DNA from: Burkholderiales bacterium
GTDB lineage: Bacteria > Pseudomonadota > Gammaproteobacteria > Burkholderiales > Burkholderiaceae_B
Direction of reading: 5' to 3'
Length of the DNA stretch: 49,289 bases
Assembly (NCBI GenBank): GCA_027484315.1
Contig: JAIXTE010000142.1
Span: forward strand, 1 to 49,289
Both the position numbers and the translations under genes were made by a program. Below the pieces are notes generated by a model. The model was not told where the DNA came from. It saw only the letters and a program-made list of their open reading frames with translations, and ran no database searches. This document shows, one piece after another, positions 1 to 9,942 of the stretch; the stretch's first letter is position 1; every line of letters begins with the position of its first letter.

Positions 1-459
1 CACTTGGCTGCCTGGAACTACTTCCAGAGCGTAAAGAGTCCCGAGAATGATGCCTTCATCAAGCAGTGGAAAAAATTTGCTGGTCCCAAGCGCGTAACAA
101 ACGACCCCATGGAAGCCACTTACATCGGCTTCAAGATGTGGACTCAGGCTGTGCAGAAAGCCGGTACTACAGATGTGGCCAAGGTAAGCGCTGCCATGAT
201 CGGCCAGAAAGCCAAGAACCTGACTGGCGGCACTGCAGTCATGGGCAAGAACCACCACCTCAGCAAACCCGTGCTGATTGGCGAAATTCAGGCCAACGGC
301 CAGTTCGAAGTGGTTTCAGAAACCAAGGGCCTGGTTGAAGGTGACGCATGGTCTGATTTCCTGCCAGGTTCCAAAGACCTGACAGCCGACTGGACAGCGC
401 CAATCAATTGCGGCAACTACAACACCAAGACCAAGAAGTGTTCCGGGCAGAACTACTAA
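1..459 (+). CDS. urtA: Urea ABC transporter substrate-binding protein UrtA, C-terminal part
   Basis: This is the last 152 codons of a periplasmic urea-binding protein; the start lies left of the window. The frame is open from base 1 and ends TAA at 457-459. UrtA captures urea in the periplasm and hands it to the UrtBC permease. The C-terminal lobe of a branched-chain-amino-acid-type binding protein is recognisable: a DPMEATYIGF segment, then a run ending NCGNYNTKTKKCSGQNY with a Cys pair that could form the terminal disulfide. Assignment as UrtA rather than LivJ rests on the directly following urtBCDE and urease genes. An 11-bp hairpin lies just after the stop, so urtA may be transcribed in excess of the downstream genes, as is usual for binding proteins. 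Confidence 0.9.
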   Translation, partial: HLAAWNYFQSVKSPENDAFIKQWKKFAGPKRVTNDPMEATYIGFKMWTQAVQKAGTTDVAKVSAAMIGQKAKNLTGGTAVMGKNHHLSKPVLIGEIQANGQFEVVSETKGLVEGDAWSDFLPGSKDLTADWTAPINCGNYNTKTKKCSGQNY

Positions 460-469
460 GCCCTGCGAC

Positions 470-498
470 ACAACCCTGACCCAGGTGGTCAGGGTTGT
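470..498 (+). terminator. Hairpin between urtA and urtB, possible attenuator
   Basis: A perfect 11-bp inverted repeat ACAACCCTGAC / GTCAGGGTTGT (470-480 and 488-498) with a 7-base loop starts 11 bases after the urtA stop. It is followed by a mixed T/G tract rather than a clean run of T. I read it as a partial terminator or 3' stabiliser that favours urtA mRNA over urtBCDE. The hairpin is visible directly; its function is inferred. Confidence 0.55.
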
Positions 499-530
499 TG
501 TTCACGTTCAATTGAATTCAGGATAGCCCC

Positions 531-2150
531 GTGAAATTTGTCATACACATCATTGCTTGCTGGTGTCTGCTGCTGAACGCTGCCTTTGCACAAAGCGATT
601 CCGCAGAACAGTTGCCACCCAAGTCAGTTGAAGCGCTGCTTTCCGAACTGGCCAAGGCAAGTCTTTCGGAAGCCTTGCCCATTCTGGAACAACTTGAGCA
701 ATCAGGTTCCGAAACACTGGTGCCTGTGTTCAACGCCATGATCAGCGGTGATCTGTATGCCAATGAAGAATCAGGACTGGTTCTTATTGAACTGCGCAAA
801 GACGGCGCGACCACCTACCTTAATCCTTTGAGTAACAAGTTGGTTGGTGATGAGCTGACCACGAGCCTGAACAAGATACGCGTCAACAACCGCTTGCGCA
901 CTTACCTGCGCGGCGCGGTTGCACGCATTCAAATTTCCGCAGCCAGCGCCACCACCCGCGAGCAGGCTGTAGTTTCACTGCTGGGGGATTTGACGCCCGA
1001 TACGGTTGTTGCCATAGAAAAAGCGCTGCTGAAAGAGAGAAATGCCAAGGTCAAAGCCGCGATGGAAACGGCTGTGGCGATGAACCGGGCGCAAGGTTCC
1101 ACAGATCCGCTGATTCGAATTGAAGCAGTGCGCACCCTGGGTGAAAGCCAATATGCCGAAGTGCGCAACCTGTTGGATCAAATGAAGCAAAGTGAAGAAG
1201 ATGCCGCACTGCTGACAGCGATCAATGAATCTCTTCGCAGCATGAAACTGCGTTCCGATTTCTACGGTGTGGTGGACCAGTTGTTTTTTGGTTTGAGCCT
1301 GGGTTCGGTGTTGTTGCTGGCTGCAATTGGCCTTGCGATTACCTTTGGGGTGATGGGTGTGATCAACATGGCCCACGGCGAAATGATGATGCTGGGTGCC
1401 TACACCACCTACGTGGTGCAATTGGCCATGCCGAACCTGATTGATTATTCCCTGTGGGTTTCAATTCCCTTGGCCTTTTTGGTGGCAGGGTGTGTGGGTG
1501 TGTTGATTGAACGCTGTGTAATCCGCTTTTTGCACGGCCGCCCCCTGGAAACCTTGCTGGCCACTTTCGGTATCAGCCTGATTTTGCAGCAGGCAGTCAG
1601 AACGATTTTTTCACCGCTGAACAGGCAGGTGTCACAGCCCTCCTGGATGAGCGGTTCTGTTGAAATCAATCCAGAGCTGTCCATCACCTTGAACCGTCTT
1701 TACATTTTCGTGTTCGCGCTGATCGTGTTTTTTGTACTGCAACTGATCTTGAAAAAAACCTCGCTGGGTTTGAATGTGCGTGCGGTTTCTCAAAACCGCA
1801 ACATGGCGAAATCCATGGGCATTCGCACCGGCTGGGTGGACGCGATGACATTTGGCCTGGGTTCTGGCATTGCAGGCATTGCCGGCGTGGCCTTGAGCCA
1901 GCTGACCAACGTGGGCCCCAATCTGGGACAAAACTACATCATTGATTCTTTCATGGTGGTGGTGTTTGGCGGTGTGGGCAATTTGCTGGGCACACTGGTG
2001 GCGGCATTTTCACTGGGCATTGCCAACAAGTTCCTGGAGCCGGTCACTGGCGCTGTGCTGGCCAGCATCATCGTGCTGGTGTTCATCATCCTGTTTATCC
2101 AGAAGCGCCCGAAAGGACTGTTTCCACAGAAAGGGAGGGCGGCTGAATGA
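531..2150 (+). CDS. urtB: Urea ABC transporter permease UrtB
   Basis: Inner-membrane permease of the Urt urea importer, 539 residues, with a GTG start preceded by AGGA at 520-523. Residues 1-21 are a signal peptide (cut near AFA-QS). Residues 22-250 form a soluble, probably periplasmic, Ala/Leu/Glu-rich helical region. From about 255 onward comes the LivH-type permease with about eight membrane helices, including GVMGVINMAHGEMMMLGAY and the loop GIRTGWVDAMTFGLGSG. A long N-terminal extension and signal peptide are usual for proteobacterial UrtB, so the length is not odd. The 3' end overlaps urtC by four bases (ATGA), which suggests translational coupling. Confidence 0.93.
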   Translation: MKFVIHIIACWCLLLNAAFAQSDSAEQLPPKSVEALLSELAKASLSEALPILEQLEQSGSETLVPVFNAMISGDLYANEESGLVLIELRKDGATTYLNPLSNKLVGDELTTSLNKIRVNNRLRTYLRGAVARIQISAASATTREQAVVSLLGDLTPDTVVAIEKALLKERNAKVKAAMETAVAMNRAQGSTDPLIRIEAVRTLGESQYAEVRNLLDQMKQSEEDAALLTAINESLRSMKLRSDFYGVVDQLFFGLSLGSVLLLAAIGLAITFGVMGVINMAHGEMMMLGAYTTYVVQLAMPNLIDYSLWVSIPLAFLVAGCVGVLIERCVIRFLHGRPLETLLATFGISLILQQAVRTIFSPLNRQVSQPSWMSGSVEINPELSITLNRLYIFVFALIVFFVLQLILKKTSLGLNVRAVSQNRNMAKSMGIRTGWVDAMTFGLGSGIAGIAGVALSQLTNVGPNLGQNYIIDSFMVVVFGGVGNLLGTLVAAFSLGIANKFLEPVTGAVLASIIVLVFIILFIQKRPKGLFPQKGRAAE

Positions 2151-3304
2151 ACTGGCTGACTCAATTATTTTCAAAAACGCGCGAACAGGGCAGTTCGGTC
2201 ATGCCATTCGTGTTGGTGTTGGCAGTTCTCACCGTGTTTGCAGCTTTGTCCAATTTGCTGATTCCCGTGGATTCCTTTTTCCATGTCAGCACCTACACCA
2301 TCACCTTGCTGGGCAAGTACCTCAGCTACGCCATGCTGGCTTTGGCCGTGGATGTCATCTGGGGTTACTGCGGCATTTTGAGTTTGGGGCATGGCGCATT
2401 CTTTGCACTCGGTGGCTATGGCATGGGCATGTACCTGATGCGCCAGATCGGCGAACGGGGCGTGTACGGCAACCCCGACCTGCCTGACTTCATGGTGTTC
2501 CTCGATTGGAATGAATTGCCCTGGTACTGGCTTGGAATGGACATGTTTCCCGTGGCCATGTTGATGGCGCTGGTGGTGCCCGGTGTGCTGGCCTTTGTGT
2601 TTGGCTGGCTGGCTTTTCGTTCACGGGTGACGGGTGTGTATTTGTCCATCATGACCCAGGCATTGACCTATGCCTTGATGCTGGCTTTCTTCCGCAACGA
2701 AATGGGTTTTGGTGGCAACAACGGCCTGACCGATTTCAAAGACCTGCTGGGTTTTGACTTGCAGGCTGACACCACCCGCGTGGGCCTGTTCATGGTCACG
2801 GCGCTGTTGCTTGGGCTGGTGTATGTGTGCAGTCATTCGATTTTGAAAAGCCGCTATGGCAAGGTCATCGTGGCCATACGCGATGGCGAACCCCGCGTTC
2901 GTTTTCTGGGCTACCGCACCGACCACTACAAGGTGTGGCTGTTTGTCTATTCGGCACTTGTTGCAGCAATGGCGGGTGCCTTGTACGTACCGCAGGTTGG
3001 CATTATCAATCCGGGTGAGTTCTCTCCTCTCAACTCGATTGAAGTGGTGATCTGGGTGGCAGTGGGCGGGCGCGGCACCTTGTATGGTGCTGTCGCCGGG
3101 GCCTTGCTGGTCAACTATGCAAAAACCCGCTTCACCGCCATCATGCCCGACGCCTGGCTGTTCGCACTCGGTGCCTTGTTTGTGCTGGTCACCCTGTACC
3201 TGCCCAAAGGCTTGGCCGGTGTGTTCAACCAACTGATCGACAAATATCAGGACAGGCAGAAGTCAGGTTCAAACGATTCGTTGCCGCAGGAGAAACATGC
3301 ATGA
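2147..3304 (+). CDS. urtC: Urea ABC transporter permease UrtC
   Basis: Second inner-membrane permease of the urea importer, 385 residues, LivM type; it pairs with UrtB to form the channel. Visible family hallmarks are the early CGILSLGHGAFFALGGYGMG motif, about ten hydrophobic segments, the cytoplasmic loop AIRDGEPRVRFLGYRTDHYK that contacts the ATPases, and VAVGGRGTLYGAVAGALLV near the end. The ATG overlaps the urtB stop by four bases, and the TGA overlaps the urtD start by four. The C-terminal tail is polar and short. Confidence 0.93.
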   Translation: MNWLTQLFSKTREQGSSVMPFVLVLAVLTVFAALSNLLIPVDSFFHVSTYTITLLGKYLSYAMLALAVDVIWGYCGILSLGHGAFFALGGYGMGMYLMRQIGERGVYGNPDLPDFMVFLDWNELPWYWLGMDMFPVAMLMALVVPGVLAFVFGWLAFRSRVTGVYLSIMTQALTYALMLAFFRNEMGFGGNNGLTDFKDLLGFDLQADTTRVGLFMVTALLLGLVYVCSHSILKSRYGKVIVAIRDGEPRVRFLGYRTDHYKVWLFVYSALVAAMAGALYVPQVGIINPGEFSPLNSIEVVIWVAVGGRGTLYGAVAGALLVNYAKTRFTAIMPDAWLFALGALFVLVTLYLPKGLAGVFNQLIDKYQDRQKSGSNDSLPQEKHA

Positions 3305-4134
3305 ATGCCTTGAACACCTTGCGCGACAAAGTATTGCACCAGGCCCGGTTTTTCCCCAGGGCGCCCGAGCAGGAAGAAATCGATATCTCGCACGACCTGA
3401 TTCTGTACGTGGAAGGGCTGAGCGTCACCTTCGACGGCTTCAAGGCCTTGAACGATCTGAACCTGTACATCAAGCCGGGAGAACTGCGCTGCCTGATTGG
3501 TGCCAATGGCGCAGGCAAAACCACCTTGATGGACGTGATCACTGGCAAAACAAAACCGGATGTGGGCAATGTGTATTTTGGCCAGAACGTGAACTTGCTT
3601 GAGCGCAGCGAACCTGAAATTGCACGGCTGGGAATTGGCCGCAAATTTCAGAAACCCACCGTGTTTGAAGCCCACAGCGTACTCGACAACCTTGAAATGT
3701 CACTGAAGGACAACAAGGGAATCTGGTATTCCCTGTTCGCCAAACTGACACAGGCCCAGCAAGACCGGATCGACTCCGTGCTTCACACGATCAACCTTGC
3801 ACCACAGGCCCACATGCTGGCAGGTGCTTTGTCCCATGGGCAAAAACAGTGGCTGGAAATCGGCATGTTGCTGGTTTCCGACCCGCAGGTGTTGCTGATT
3901 GACGAGCCAGTGGCCGGCATGACCGCACAGGAAACCGAACGCACAGCCGAGTTGCTCAATGGCCTTGCAGGCGACCACACCGTGATCGTGGTGGAACACG
4001 ACATGGAGTTTGTTCGAAGCATTGCCCGCACAGTCACCGTGCTTCACCAGGGCAGTGTGCTGGCCGAGGGCACGATGGAACAGGTGCAAAACAACAAGGA
4101 TGTGATTGAAGTGTATTTGGGAGAACCGGCATGA
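3301..4134 (+). CDS. urtD: Urea ABC transporter ATP-binding protein UrtD
   Basis: Cytoplasmic ATPase, 277 residues, one of two that energise UrtBC. Walker A is GANGAGKTT (about residues 67-75), the signature is LSHGQKQ, Walker B is VLLIDEP, and the switch His lies in VVEHDMEFV. The first 30 residues are an N-terminal extension before the LivG-type fold, as is common in UrtD. The ATG overlaps the urtC stop, and its own TGA overlaps the urtE start. Confidence 0.94.
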   Translation: MNALNTLRDKVLHQARFFPRAPEQEEIDISHDLILYVEGLSVTFDGFKALNDLNLYIKPGELRCLIGANGAGKTTLMDVITGKTKPDVGNVYFGQNVNLLERSEPEIARLGIGRKFQKPTVFEAHSVLDNLEMSLKDNKGIWYSLFAKLTQAQQDRIDSVLHTINLAPQAHMLAGALSHGQKQWLEIGMLLVSDPQVLLIDEPVAGMTAQETERTAELLNGLAGDHTVIVVEHDMEFVRSIARTVTVLHQGSVLAEGTMEQVQNNKDVIEVYLGEPA

Positions 4135-4826
4135 TCCACATGAACGCCGTGAATCAGAAATACGGTGGAACCCAGATTTTGTGGGACCTGAACATGGACA
4201 TTCAGGAAGGCTCCTGCACCTGCATCATGGGCCGCAATGGCGTGGGCAAAACCACCTTGCTGAAATGCATCATGGGTTTGCTGCCCGTGGCCACTGGTGA
4301 AATTCGCCTGAAAGAAACGGTGTTGAATTCACAGGCCGCCGAGAAGCGACCTTACCTGGGTATTGGCTATGTGCCGCAAGGCCGTGAAATTTTTCCCATG
4401 CTGACCGTGGAAGAAAATCTTCGCCTGGGTCTGCCTGTTCGCAAAGACAAAGCCAAACAAATCCCTGACAAAATTTTTGAATTGTTCCCCGTGCTGGCCG
4501 ACATGCTTCACCGCCGCGGTGGAGATTTGTCCGGTGGGCAGCAACAGCAGCTTGCGATTGGGCGCGCCTTGGTGCTGGACCCCAAGGTGTTGATCCTGGA
4601 TGAACCCAATGAAGGCATTCAGCCCAATATCGTGAAGCAGATTGGTGACGTCATCCTGAAGCTGAATGAGGAAGAGGGCATGACCGTCATCCTGGTGGAA
4701 CAGAAGCTGGGCTTTGCACGCCGCGTGGGCAAGGAATTCCGCTTGATGGAAAAAGGGCGCGTTGTAGCCAGCGATACCATGGACAAACTCAGCGACAAGT
4801 TGATTGCCCAGCACCTGGCGGTTTAG
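4131..4826 (+). CDS. urtE: Urea ABC transporter ATP-binding protein UrtE
   Basis: Second ATPase of the urea importer, 231 residues, LivF type. Walker A is GRNGVGKTT, the signature is LSGGQQQQ, Walker B is VLILDEP, followed by NEGIQPNIVKQIG, which is typical of UrtE. It starts four bases inside urtD and is followed 11 bases later by ureD. The transporter and enzyme genes therefore probably share a transcript. Confidence 0.94.
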   Translation: MIHMNAVNQKYGGTQILWDLNMDIQEGSCTCIMGRNGVGKTTLLKCIMGLLPVATGEIRLKETVLNSQAAEKRPYLGIGYVPQGREIFPMLTVEENLRLGLPVRKDKAKQIPDKIFELFPVLADMLHRRGGDLSGGQQQQLAIGRALVLDPKVLILDEPNEGIQPNIVKQIGDVILKLNEEEGMTVILVEQKLGFARRVGKEFRLMEKGRVVASDTMDKLSDKLIAQHLAV

Positions 4827-4837
4827 GTGGCCACGCT

Positions 4838-5725
4838 TTGAATCACCCACTGGACCTTCGCCTGTTGCCTTCCACATGGCATGCCTGTCTGCGGCTGGGT
4901 TTCGAGCATGGCCTGCGCGGTACCGTGCTGCGGCATTGCACCCACACGGGGCCCTTGTATGTGCAAAAGGCTTTTTACCCGGAAGGCCGGGATGTGGCGC
5001 ATGCCTACCTGCTGCATCCGCCGGGTGGAATGGTGTCAGGTGATCACCTGGAGGTGTCGGTTTCTGCTGCACCCCAAAGCCATGTGCTGGTGACCACACC
5101 GGGTGCCGGCCGTGTGTATCGGGCTCGCGCTGACCGAAGCCTGCAGCATTTGCACAATCACATTGAGGTGGCTGAACAGGCCACAGTGGAATGGCTGCCT
5201 CTTGAAACCATTGTGTACCCCGATGCGCAGGCCAGTTTGAATACCCACATCAGCTTGCAGGCAGGTGCAAAGTGCATTGCCTGGGATGTGATTTCACTGG
5301 GTTTGCCTGCTTCAGCCCAGCCATTCAGTTCCGGCAGCTTGCAGCAAACCATGCAAGTCCACATTCAAGGCCGCCTGGTGCTGCGTGAACGCATGCTGCT
5401 GGATAGGCAAAGCCGCGACACCCACGCTGCAATGGCTGGTTTTCAAGGCAAGCCAGTGGCCGGCCTGATGATCGCCGGGCCCTTCGACATTGCGCTGTTT
5501 AGCACTGCGCCTGGCGAAGCACTTGAAGCGGCATTGCAGGCCCTGTGCAGCAGCACCTGTGAAGGCGATTTGGCCGCCAGCACCGTGGTGGGGCAGTTTG
5601 TGGTGTTGCGCTACCTGGGCCACTGCAGCAACCGGGCCCGGCAACTGTTCACGCGTTGCTGGCAACACTTGCGCCCGGCCTTGCTGAACCGGCCTGCCTG
5701 CGAACCCAGAATTTGGCGAACCTGA
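4838..5725 (+). CDS. ureD: Urease accessory protein UreD (UreH)
   Basis: Scaffold that binds apo-urease and, with UreF and UreG, delivers Ni2+ to the active site. It has 295 residues, near the family norm. Recognisable stretches are FYPEGRDVAHAYLLHPPGGMVSGD, VTTPGAGRVYRA and EWLPLETIVYPDA, which is the UreD core signature. I chose the TTG at 4838 because AGGTGG sits 8 bases upstream and no ATG or GTG lies before the conserved start of the domain. It follows urtE by 11 bases and precedes ureA by 26. Confidence 0.92.
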   Translation: MNHPLDLRLLPSTWHACLRLGFEHGLRGTVLRHCTHTGPLYVQKAFYPEGRDVAHAYLLHPPGGMVSGDHLEVSVSAAPQSHVLVTTPGAGRVYRARADRSLQHLHNHIEVAEQATVEWLPLETIVYPDAQASLNTHISLQAGAKCIAWDVISLGLPASAQPFSSGSLQQTMQVHIQGRLVLRERMLLDRQSRDTHAAMAGFQGKPVAGLMIAGPFDIALFSTAPGEALEAALQALCSSTCEGDLAASTVVGQFVVLRYLGHCSNRARQLFTRCWQHLRPALLNRPACEPRIWRT

Positions 5726-5751
5726 AAGACCCAAGAAAATAGAGGACTGCG

Positions 5752-6054
5752 ATGGAATTGTTACCCCGCGAAAAAGACAAGTTGATGATATTCACAGCCG
5801 CACTGCTGGCCGAACGCCGCCTGAATCGGGGTCTGCGTTTGAATTACCCGGAGGCGGTGGCCTACATCACCATGGAAATCATTGAAGGTGCACGGGATGG
5901 AAAAACCGTGGCTGAACTGATGGGCTATGGCCGCACCTTGTTGACTACCGACCGTGTCATGCCCGGTGTGGCAGACCTGATTCAGGAAGTGCAGGTTGAA
6001 GCCACATTCCCGGACGGGACCAAGCTGGTCACTGTTCACCATCCCATTGTTTGA
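5752..6054 (+). CDS. ureA: Urease gamma subunit UreA
   Basis: Smallest structural subunit of urease, 100 residues, exactly the usual size. It starts [11 protein letters not shown] and contains NYPEAVAYI and the conserved [14 protein letters not shown]. Gamma, beta and alpha subunits assemble into the (abc)3 cytoplasmic enzyme that hydrolyses urea to ammonia and carbamate. An AGAGGA element lies about 8 bases before the ATG. Separate gamma and beta genes are the ordinary proteobacterial arrangement, unlike the fused subunit in Helicobacter. Confidence 0.96.
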   Translation: MELLPREKDKLMIFTAALLAERRLNRGLRLNYPEAVAYITMEIIEGARDGKTVAELMGYGRTLLTTDRVMPGVADLIQEVQVEATFPDGTKLVTVHHPIV

Positions 6055-6066
6055 TTGAGGCCCAAG

Positions 6067-6384
6067 ATGATTCCAGGCGAAATACAGGTGGCCGACGGTG
6101 CCATTGAATTGAACGTGGGGCTGGAAACACGCAGCCTGCGGGTAGAGAACACGGGCGATCGCCCGGTGCAGGTGGGATCGCATTACCACTTTTTTGAAGT
6201 CAACCCGGCCTTGCGATTTGACCGCAGCCAGGCCCGTGGTTTTCGGCTGAATATTGCATCGGGTACAGCAATACGCTTTGAGCCCGGCCAGGGCCGCGAG
6301 GTGCAGCTGGTCGCCTATGCAGGCCGACGCCATGTTTACGGTTTCCGCGGAGAAGTCATGGGAGCACTTGATGACAACAATTGA
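6067..6384 (+). CDS. ureB: Urease beta subunit UreB
   Basis: Urease beta subunit, 105 residues from the ATG at 6067 ([11 protein letters not shown]). A TTG directly abutting the ureA stop at 6055 is in frame. I prefer 6067 because UreB proteins typically start MIPGE and a GAGG (6057-6060) is correctly spaced for this ATG. Conserved features are [42 protein letters not shown] and a C-terminal GFRGEVMG. The end overlaps the ureC start by 14 bases. Confidence 0.94.
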   Translation: MIPGEIQVADGAIELNVGLETRSLRVENTGDRPVQVGSHYHFFEVNPALRFDRSQARGFRLNIASGTAIRFEPGQGREVQLVAYAGRRHVYGFRGEVMGALDDNN

Positions 6385-8077
6385 CCGCACAGCCTATGCA
6401 CAAATGTTTGGCCCCACCACCGGCGACCGTGTTCGCTTGGGCGACACAGCCTTGTGGATACAGGTGGAAAAAGACTTCACCGTGTACGGCGAGGAAGTGA
6501 AGTTTGGCGGTGGCAAGGTGATTCGCGATGGCATGGGGCAAAGCCAGGTGTCGTGTGCAGACTCTGTTGATCTCGTCATTACCAATGCCTTGGTGCTGGA
6601 CCACTGGGGCATTGTGAAAGGCGACGTGGGCATCAAGAACGGTCGTATATTCAAGGTGGGCAAGGCTGGCAACCCGGATGTACAAAACGGTGTGGACATT
6701 GTGATTGGCCCCGGCACGGAAGTCATTGCCGGTGAGGGCTGCATACTGACAGCCGGCGGAATCGACGCACACATTCACTTCATTTGCCCACAGCAAATTG
6801 AAGAGGCCCTGATGAGTGGTGTCACCACCATGATTGGTGGCGGCACGGGACCTGCTACAGGAACGAATGCCACCACCTGCACACCCGGCCCCTGGTACCT
6901 AGCAAAAATGATGCAGGCCACCGACTGCATGCCCATGAATCTGGGCTTTCTGGGCAAGGGCAATGCCAGCCTGCCACAGGCCCTGGAAGAGCAATTGGAA
7001 GCCGGTGCCTGCGGCTTGAAACTGCATGAAGACTGGGGCACCACACCCGCCTCGATTGACACTTGCCTGAGTGTTGCCGAAAAGTATGATGTGCAAATTG
7101 CCATTCACACCGACACGCTGAACGAATCCGGTTTTGTGGACGACACACTGGCTGCTTTCAAAAACCGGGTCATTCACACCTACCACACCGAAGGAGCAGG
7201 GGGCGGGCATGCGCCCGACATCATCAAGGCCTGCAGCCTTCCGAATGTATTGCCTTCATCCACCAACCCCACGCGGCCTTACACAGTCAACACCGTGGAT
7301 GAACACCTCGACATGTTGATGGTGTGCCACCACCTGGATTCCAACATTCCGGAGGATGTGGCCTTTGCGGATTCGCGCATTCGCAAGGAAACCATTGCAG
7401 CCGAAGACATTTTCCATGACCGTGGCGCCTTCTCGATGATTTCATCCGATTCACAGGCCATGGGCCGCGTGGGCGAAGTGATCACGCGCACCTGGCAAAC
7501 TGCCCACAAAATGAAAGAACAGTTTGGTTTGCTGGCTGAAGATCAAACCCTGGGTGCCGACAATTTCCGCGCCAAGCGCTACATTGCCAAGTACACCATC
7601 AACCCGGCCATCACCCATGGCATTTCACATGAAGTCGGCTCCATTGAGCCCGGCAAGCTGGCTGATCTGGTGTTGTGGAAGCCTGCTTTTTTTGCAGTCA
7701 AGCCCGCCATGATCATCAAGGGCGGCATGATTGCAGCCGCCCCCATGGGCGATCCCAATGCTTCCATTCCCACGCCCCAGCCGGTGCACTACCGACCCAT
7801 GTTTGGCGCCCAAGGTTTGGCGGCTGCAAAAACATCGGTCACCTTCACCTCGCAAGCGGCCATCAACAACAAGTTGGCTGAAAGCCTGGGGATTCAACGC
7901 ACATTGGTGGCCTGCAAGAACACCCGCAACATCAGCAAGCAGGACATGGTGCACAACAACTGGTTGCCAGTGGTCACAGTGGATCCACAAACCTATGAAG
8001 TGCGTGCCGATGGCGAATTGTTGACCTGTGAACCCGCCAAGGTATTGCCCCTGGCCCAACTGTACAGCCTGTTTTAA
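6371..8077 (+). CDS. ureC: Urease alpha subunit UreC
   Basis: Catalytic subunit, 568 residues, carrying the bi-nickel centre. I place the start at the ATG at 6371 ([15 protein letters not shown]) with GGGAG just upstream; the frame stays open further left, but that would read through ureB. All catalytic residues fall at the classical Klebsiella numbering: nickel ligands H134, H136, carbamylated K217, H246, H272 and D360, with flap residues C319 and H320. Nothing suggests inactivity. The substrate urea is delivered by the upstream Urt importer. Confidence 0.97.
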   Translation: MTTIDRTAYAQMFGPTTGDRVRLGDTALWIQVEKDFTVYGEEVKFGGGKVIRDGMGQSQVSCADSVDLVITNALVLDHWGIVKGDVGIKNGRIFKVGKAGNPDVQNGVDIVIGPGTEVIAGEGCILTAGGIDAHIHFICPQQIEEALMSGVTTMIGGGTGPATGTNATTCTPGPWYLAKMMQATDCMPMNLGFLGKGNASLPQALEEQLEAGACGLKLHEDWGTTPASIDTCLSVAEKYDVQIAIHTDTLNESGFVDDTLAAFKNRVIHTYHTEGAGGGHAPDIIKACSLPNVLPSSTNPTRPYTVNTVDEHLDMLMVCHHLDSNIPEDVAFADSRIRKETIAAEDIFHDRGAFSMISSDSQAMGRVGEVITRTWQTAHKMKEQFGLLAEDQTLGADNFRAKRYIAKYTINPAITHGISHEVGSIEPGKLADLVLWKPAFFAVKPAMIIKGGMIAAAPMGDPNASIPTPQPVHYRPMFGAQGLAAAKTSVTFTSQAAINNKLAESLGIQRTLVACKNTRNISKQDMVHNNWLPVVTVDPQTYEVRADGELLTCEPAKVLPLAQLYSLF

Positions 8078-8087
8078 GGAGCCACCC

Positions 8088-8582
8088 ATGCTGGATATTT
8101 ATGAACGATTGGGCACCCACTGCCATGCCAAAGTAAATGCCACGGTGGTGTTAAGCCATGAACAGCGCGAGCGCGGCCGCCTTCGATTGCAGAGCACAGA
8201 AGGCATGGAAGTGCGCCTGTTCCTGGAACGGGGCAAGCCGCTGAAAGTGGGCGAGTTTTTGAAAAGCCAGTGCGGGCAGATTGTGCGCATTGAAGGCGCA
8301 GTGGAAGACGTGATGATGGCGCAGTGCACCGACTGGCCTACCTTTGCGCGGGCTTGTTACCACCTGGGCAACCGCCATGTGAAAGTGCAGGTGGGTGAAC
8401 TGTGGTTGCGCATCAAACCCGACCACGTGCTGGGCGACATGCTGGCCCAATTGGGCCTGACCGTACACCTGCAGCAAGCGGTGTTTGTGCCGGAAAGTGG
8501 GGCGTACGCCAAGGCGGCTGCGCATCACCACCACCACGATCACGACCATGGTCACCACCATGATGACGCGCATGACCACTAA
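8088..8582 (+). CDS. ureE: Urease accessory protein UreE with His-rich tail
   Basis: Nickel metallochaperone, 164 residues from the ATG at 8088, with AAGGAG at 8076-8081. The N-terminal peptide-binding domain includes LSHEQRERGRLRL. The C-terminal domain has the GNRHVKVQ motif with the conserved His at the dimer metal site. Residues from about 142 form a tail of alternating His and Asp (roughly 13 His in the last 22 residues) that can store several Ni2+. Tail length varies widely among UreE proteins. The tail-coding bases overlap the ureF start. Confidence 0.94.
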   Translation: MLDIYERLGTHCHAKVNATVVLSHEQRERGRLRLQSTEGMEVRLFLERGKPLKVGEFLKSQCGQIVRIEGAVEDVMMAQCTDWPTFARACYHLGNRHVKVQVGELWLRIKPDHVLGDMLAQLGLTVHLQQAVFVPESGAYAKAAAHHHHHDHDHGHHHDDAHDH

Positions 8583-9258
8583 GCCTTTCGAATTGAAACC
8601 GATGGAACTGGTAAAGCTGATGCACCTGTGTAGCGTCAGCTTGCCGGTGGGCGCGTACTCGTTTTCACAGGGCATGGAATACGCCATTGATGCAGGCTGG
8701 GTCAAGTCCACTGACCAGGTTCACGACTGGATTGAATGCCAGTTGCTGTTCAACCTTGCGCGCGTGGATCTGCCGCTGCTGGCCCGCTGCATGGAAGCCT
8801 TGAAGCAGAACGACATTGCACAGCTTCAACAGTGGAATGATTACCTGATTGCCTGCCGTGAAACCCGCGAATTGCGAATGACCGACCTGGCCATGGGCGA
8901 GGCCTTGAAACGCCTGCTGCCTACCCTGGGTGTGAACCCCTTGTTTGCAAAATCCGAACCTGTGAGCTTTGTGACCCTTTTCGCCCAGGCTTGCAGCGAA
9001 TGGCAAATTTCTGCCGATGCCGCCTGCCTGGGTTTTGCCTGGGCCTGGCTGGAAAACCAGGTGGCTGCAGCCACCAAGCTGGTGCCACTGGGGCAAACGC
9101 AGGCACAAAGCCTGGTGGCGCGATTACAGAGCAGCGTGCCTGAAGCCGTGGGCCTGTCGGCCACCGTGCATGACGAGCAACTGGGCAGTTGCCTGCCCGG
9201 GTTGGCCATGGCCAGCGCACTGCATGAAACCCAATACTCCCGACTGTTTCGATCCTGA
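8572..9258 (+). CDS. ureF: Urease accessory protein UreF
   Basis: All-helical activator that, bound to UreD, recruits UreG during nickel insertion. It has 228 residues from the ATG at 8572, which overlaps ureE by 11 bases. The family signature [18 protein letters not shown] is near the N terminus, and the C-terminal part has [37 protein letters not shown]. Start choice is uncertain: ATG codons at 8563 and 8602 are also in frame and none has a strong ribosome site, so reinitiation from ureE is likely. Confidence 0.92.
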   Translation: MTTKPFELKPMELVKLMHLCSVSLPVGAYSFSQGMEYAIDAGWVKSTDQVHDWIECQLLFNLARVDLPLLARCMEALKQNDIAQLQQWNDYLIACRETRELRMTDLAMGEALKRLLPTLGVNPLFAKSEPVSFVTLFAQACSEWQISADAACLGFAWAWLENQVAAATKLVPLGQTQAQSLVARLQSSVPEAVGLSATVHDEQLGSCLPGLAMASALHETQYSRLFRS

Positions 9259-9268
9259 GGAAAACACC

Positions 9269-9916
9269 ATGACACAGACCAAACAAACCTTGCGCGTTGG
9301 CATTGGCGGCCCAGTGGGTTCCGGCAAAACTGCCTTGTTGAAATCGCTCTGCTATGCCATGCGCGACCATTACGACATTGCAGTGGTCACCAATGATATT
9401 TACACCAAGGAAGACGCCAAGTTTCTGACTGAAAACAAGGCGCTTTCGGCTGACCGAATTATCGGCGTGGAAACCGGCGGTTGCCCGCACACCGCCATTC
9501 GTGAAGACGCCTCCATGAACCTGGCCGCAGTTGATGAACTCATTGAACGCCATGGACCTCTGGACGTGGTGTTTGTTGAAAGCGGTGGCGACAATTTGAG
9601 TGCCACCTTCAGCCCCGAACTCAGCGACCTGACCTTGTACGTGATTGATGTGTCGGCAGGCGACAAGATTCCGCGCAAAGGCGGTCCTGGTATTACGAAA
9701 TCGGATTTGCTGGTCATCAACAAGATTGACCTGGCACCCATGGTGGGCGCATCGCTTGAAGTCATGGACCGCGATGCCACGAAGATGCGAGGTACCAAGC
9801 CCTTCATTTTTTCCAACCTCAAAGTAGCCAAGGGCCTGGACGACATTATTGCCTTCATCGTGAAAGAGGGCATGTTGCAAGCCAAAATCCTGCCGCCCGC
9901 GGTGGCCGTTGTCTAA
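9269..9916 (+). CDS. ureG: Urease accessory GTPase UreG
   Basis: SIMIBI-class GTPase, 215 residues, that powers nickel delivery. The P-loop is GPVGSGKT (residues 14-21), the nickel-binding GGCPH motif is intact (Cys-Pro-His), followed by [17 protein letters not shown] and the guanine-specificity motif NKID. The ATG at 9269 has GAGG 8 bases upstream and follows ureF by 10 bases; the frame is open further left but only through ureF. It completes the accessory set DEFG in this window. Confidence 0.96.
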   Translation: MTQTKQTLRVGIGGPVGSGKTALLKSLCYAMRDHYDIAVVTNDIYTKEDAKFLTENKALSADRIIGVETGGCPHTAIREDASMNLAAVDELIERHGPLDVVFVESGGDNLSATFSPELSDLTLYVIDVSAGDKIPRKGGPGITKSDLLVINKIDLAPMVGASLEVMDRDATKMRGTKPFIFSNLKVAKGLDDIIAFIVKEGMLQAKILPPAVAVV

Positions 9917-9942
9917 AAAACCGATTTACAGGAATTCAATTC

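Noticed and set aside
8521..8580. The CAC/CAT/GAC-rich stretch at the ureE end as a DNA repeat element
   Set aside because: It is explained by codons of the nickel-binding His/Asp tail of UreE.
8921..9880. A long minus-strand open frame (319 codons) opposite ureF and ureG
   Set aside because: It lies antisense to two well-supported genes and its translation has no recognisable domain.
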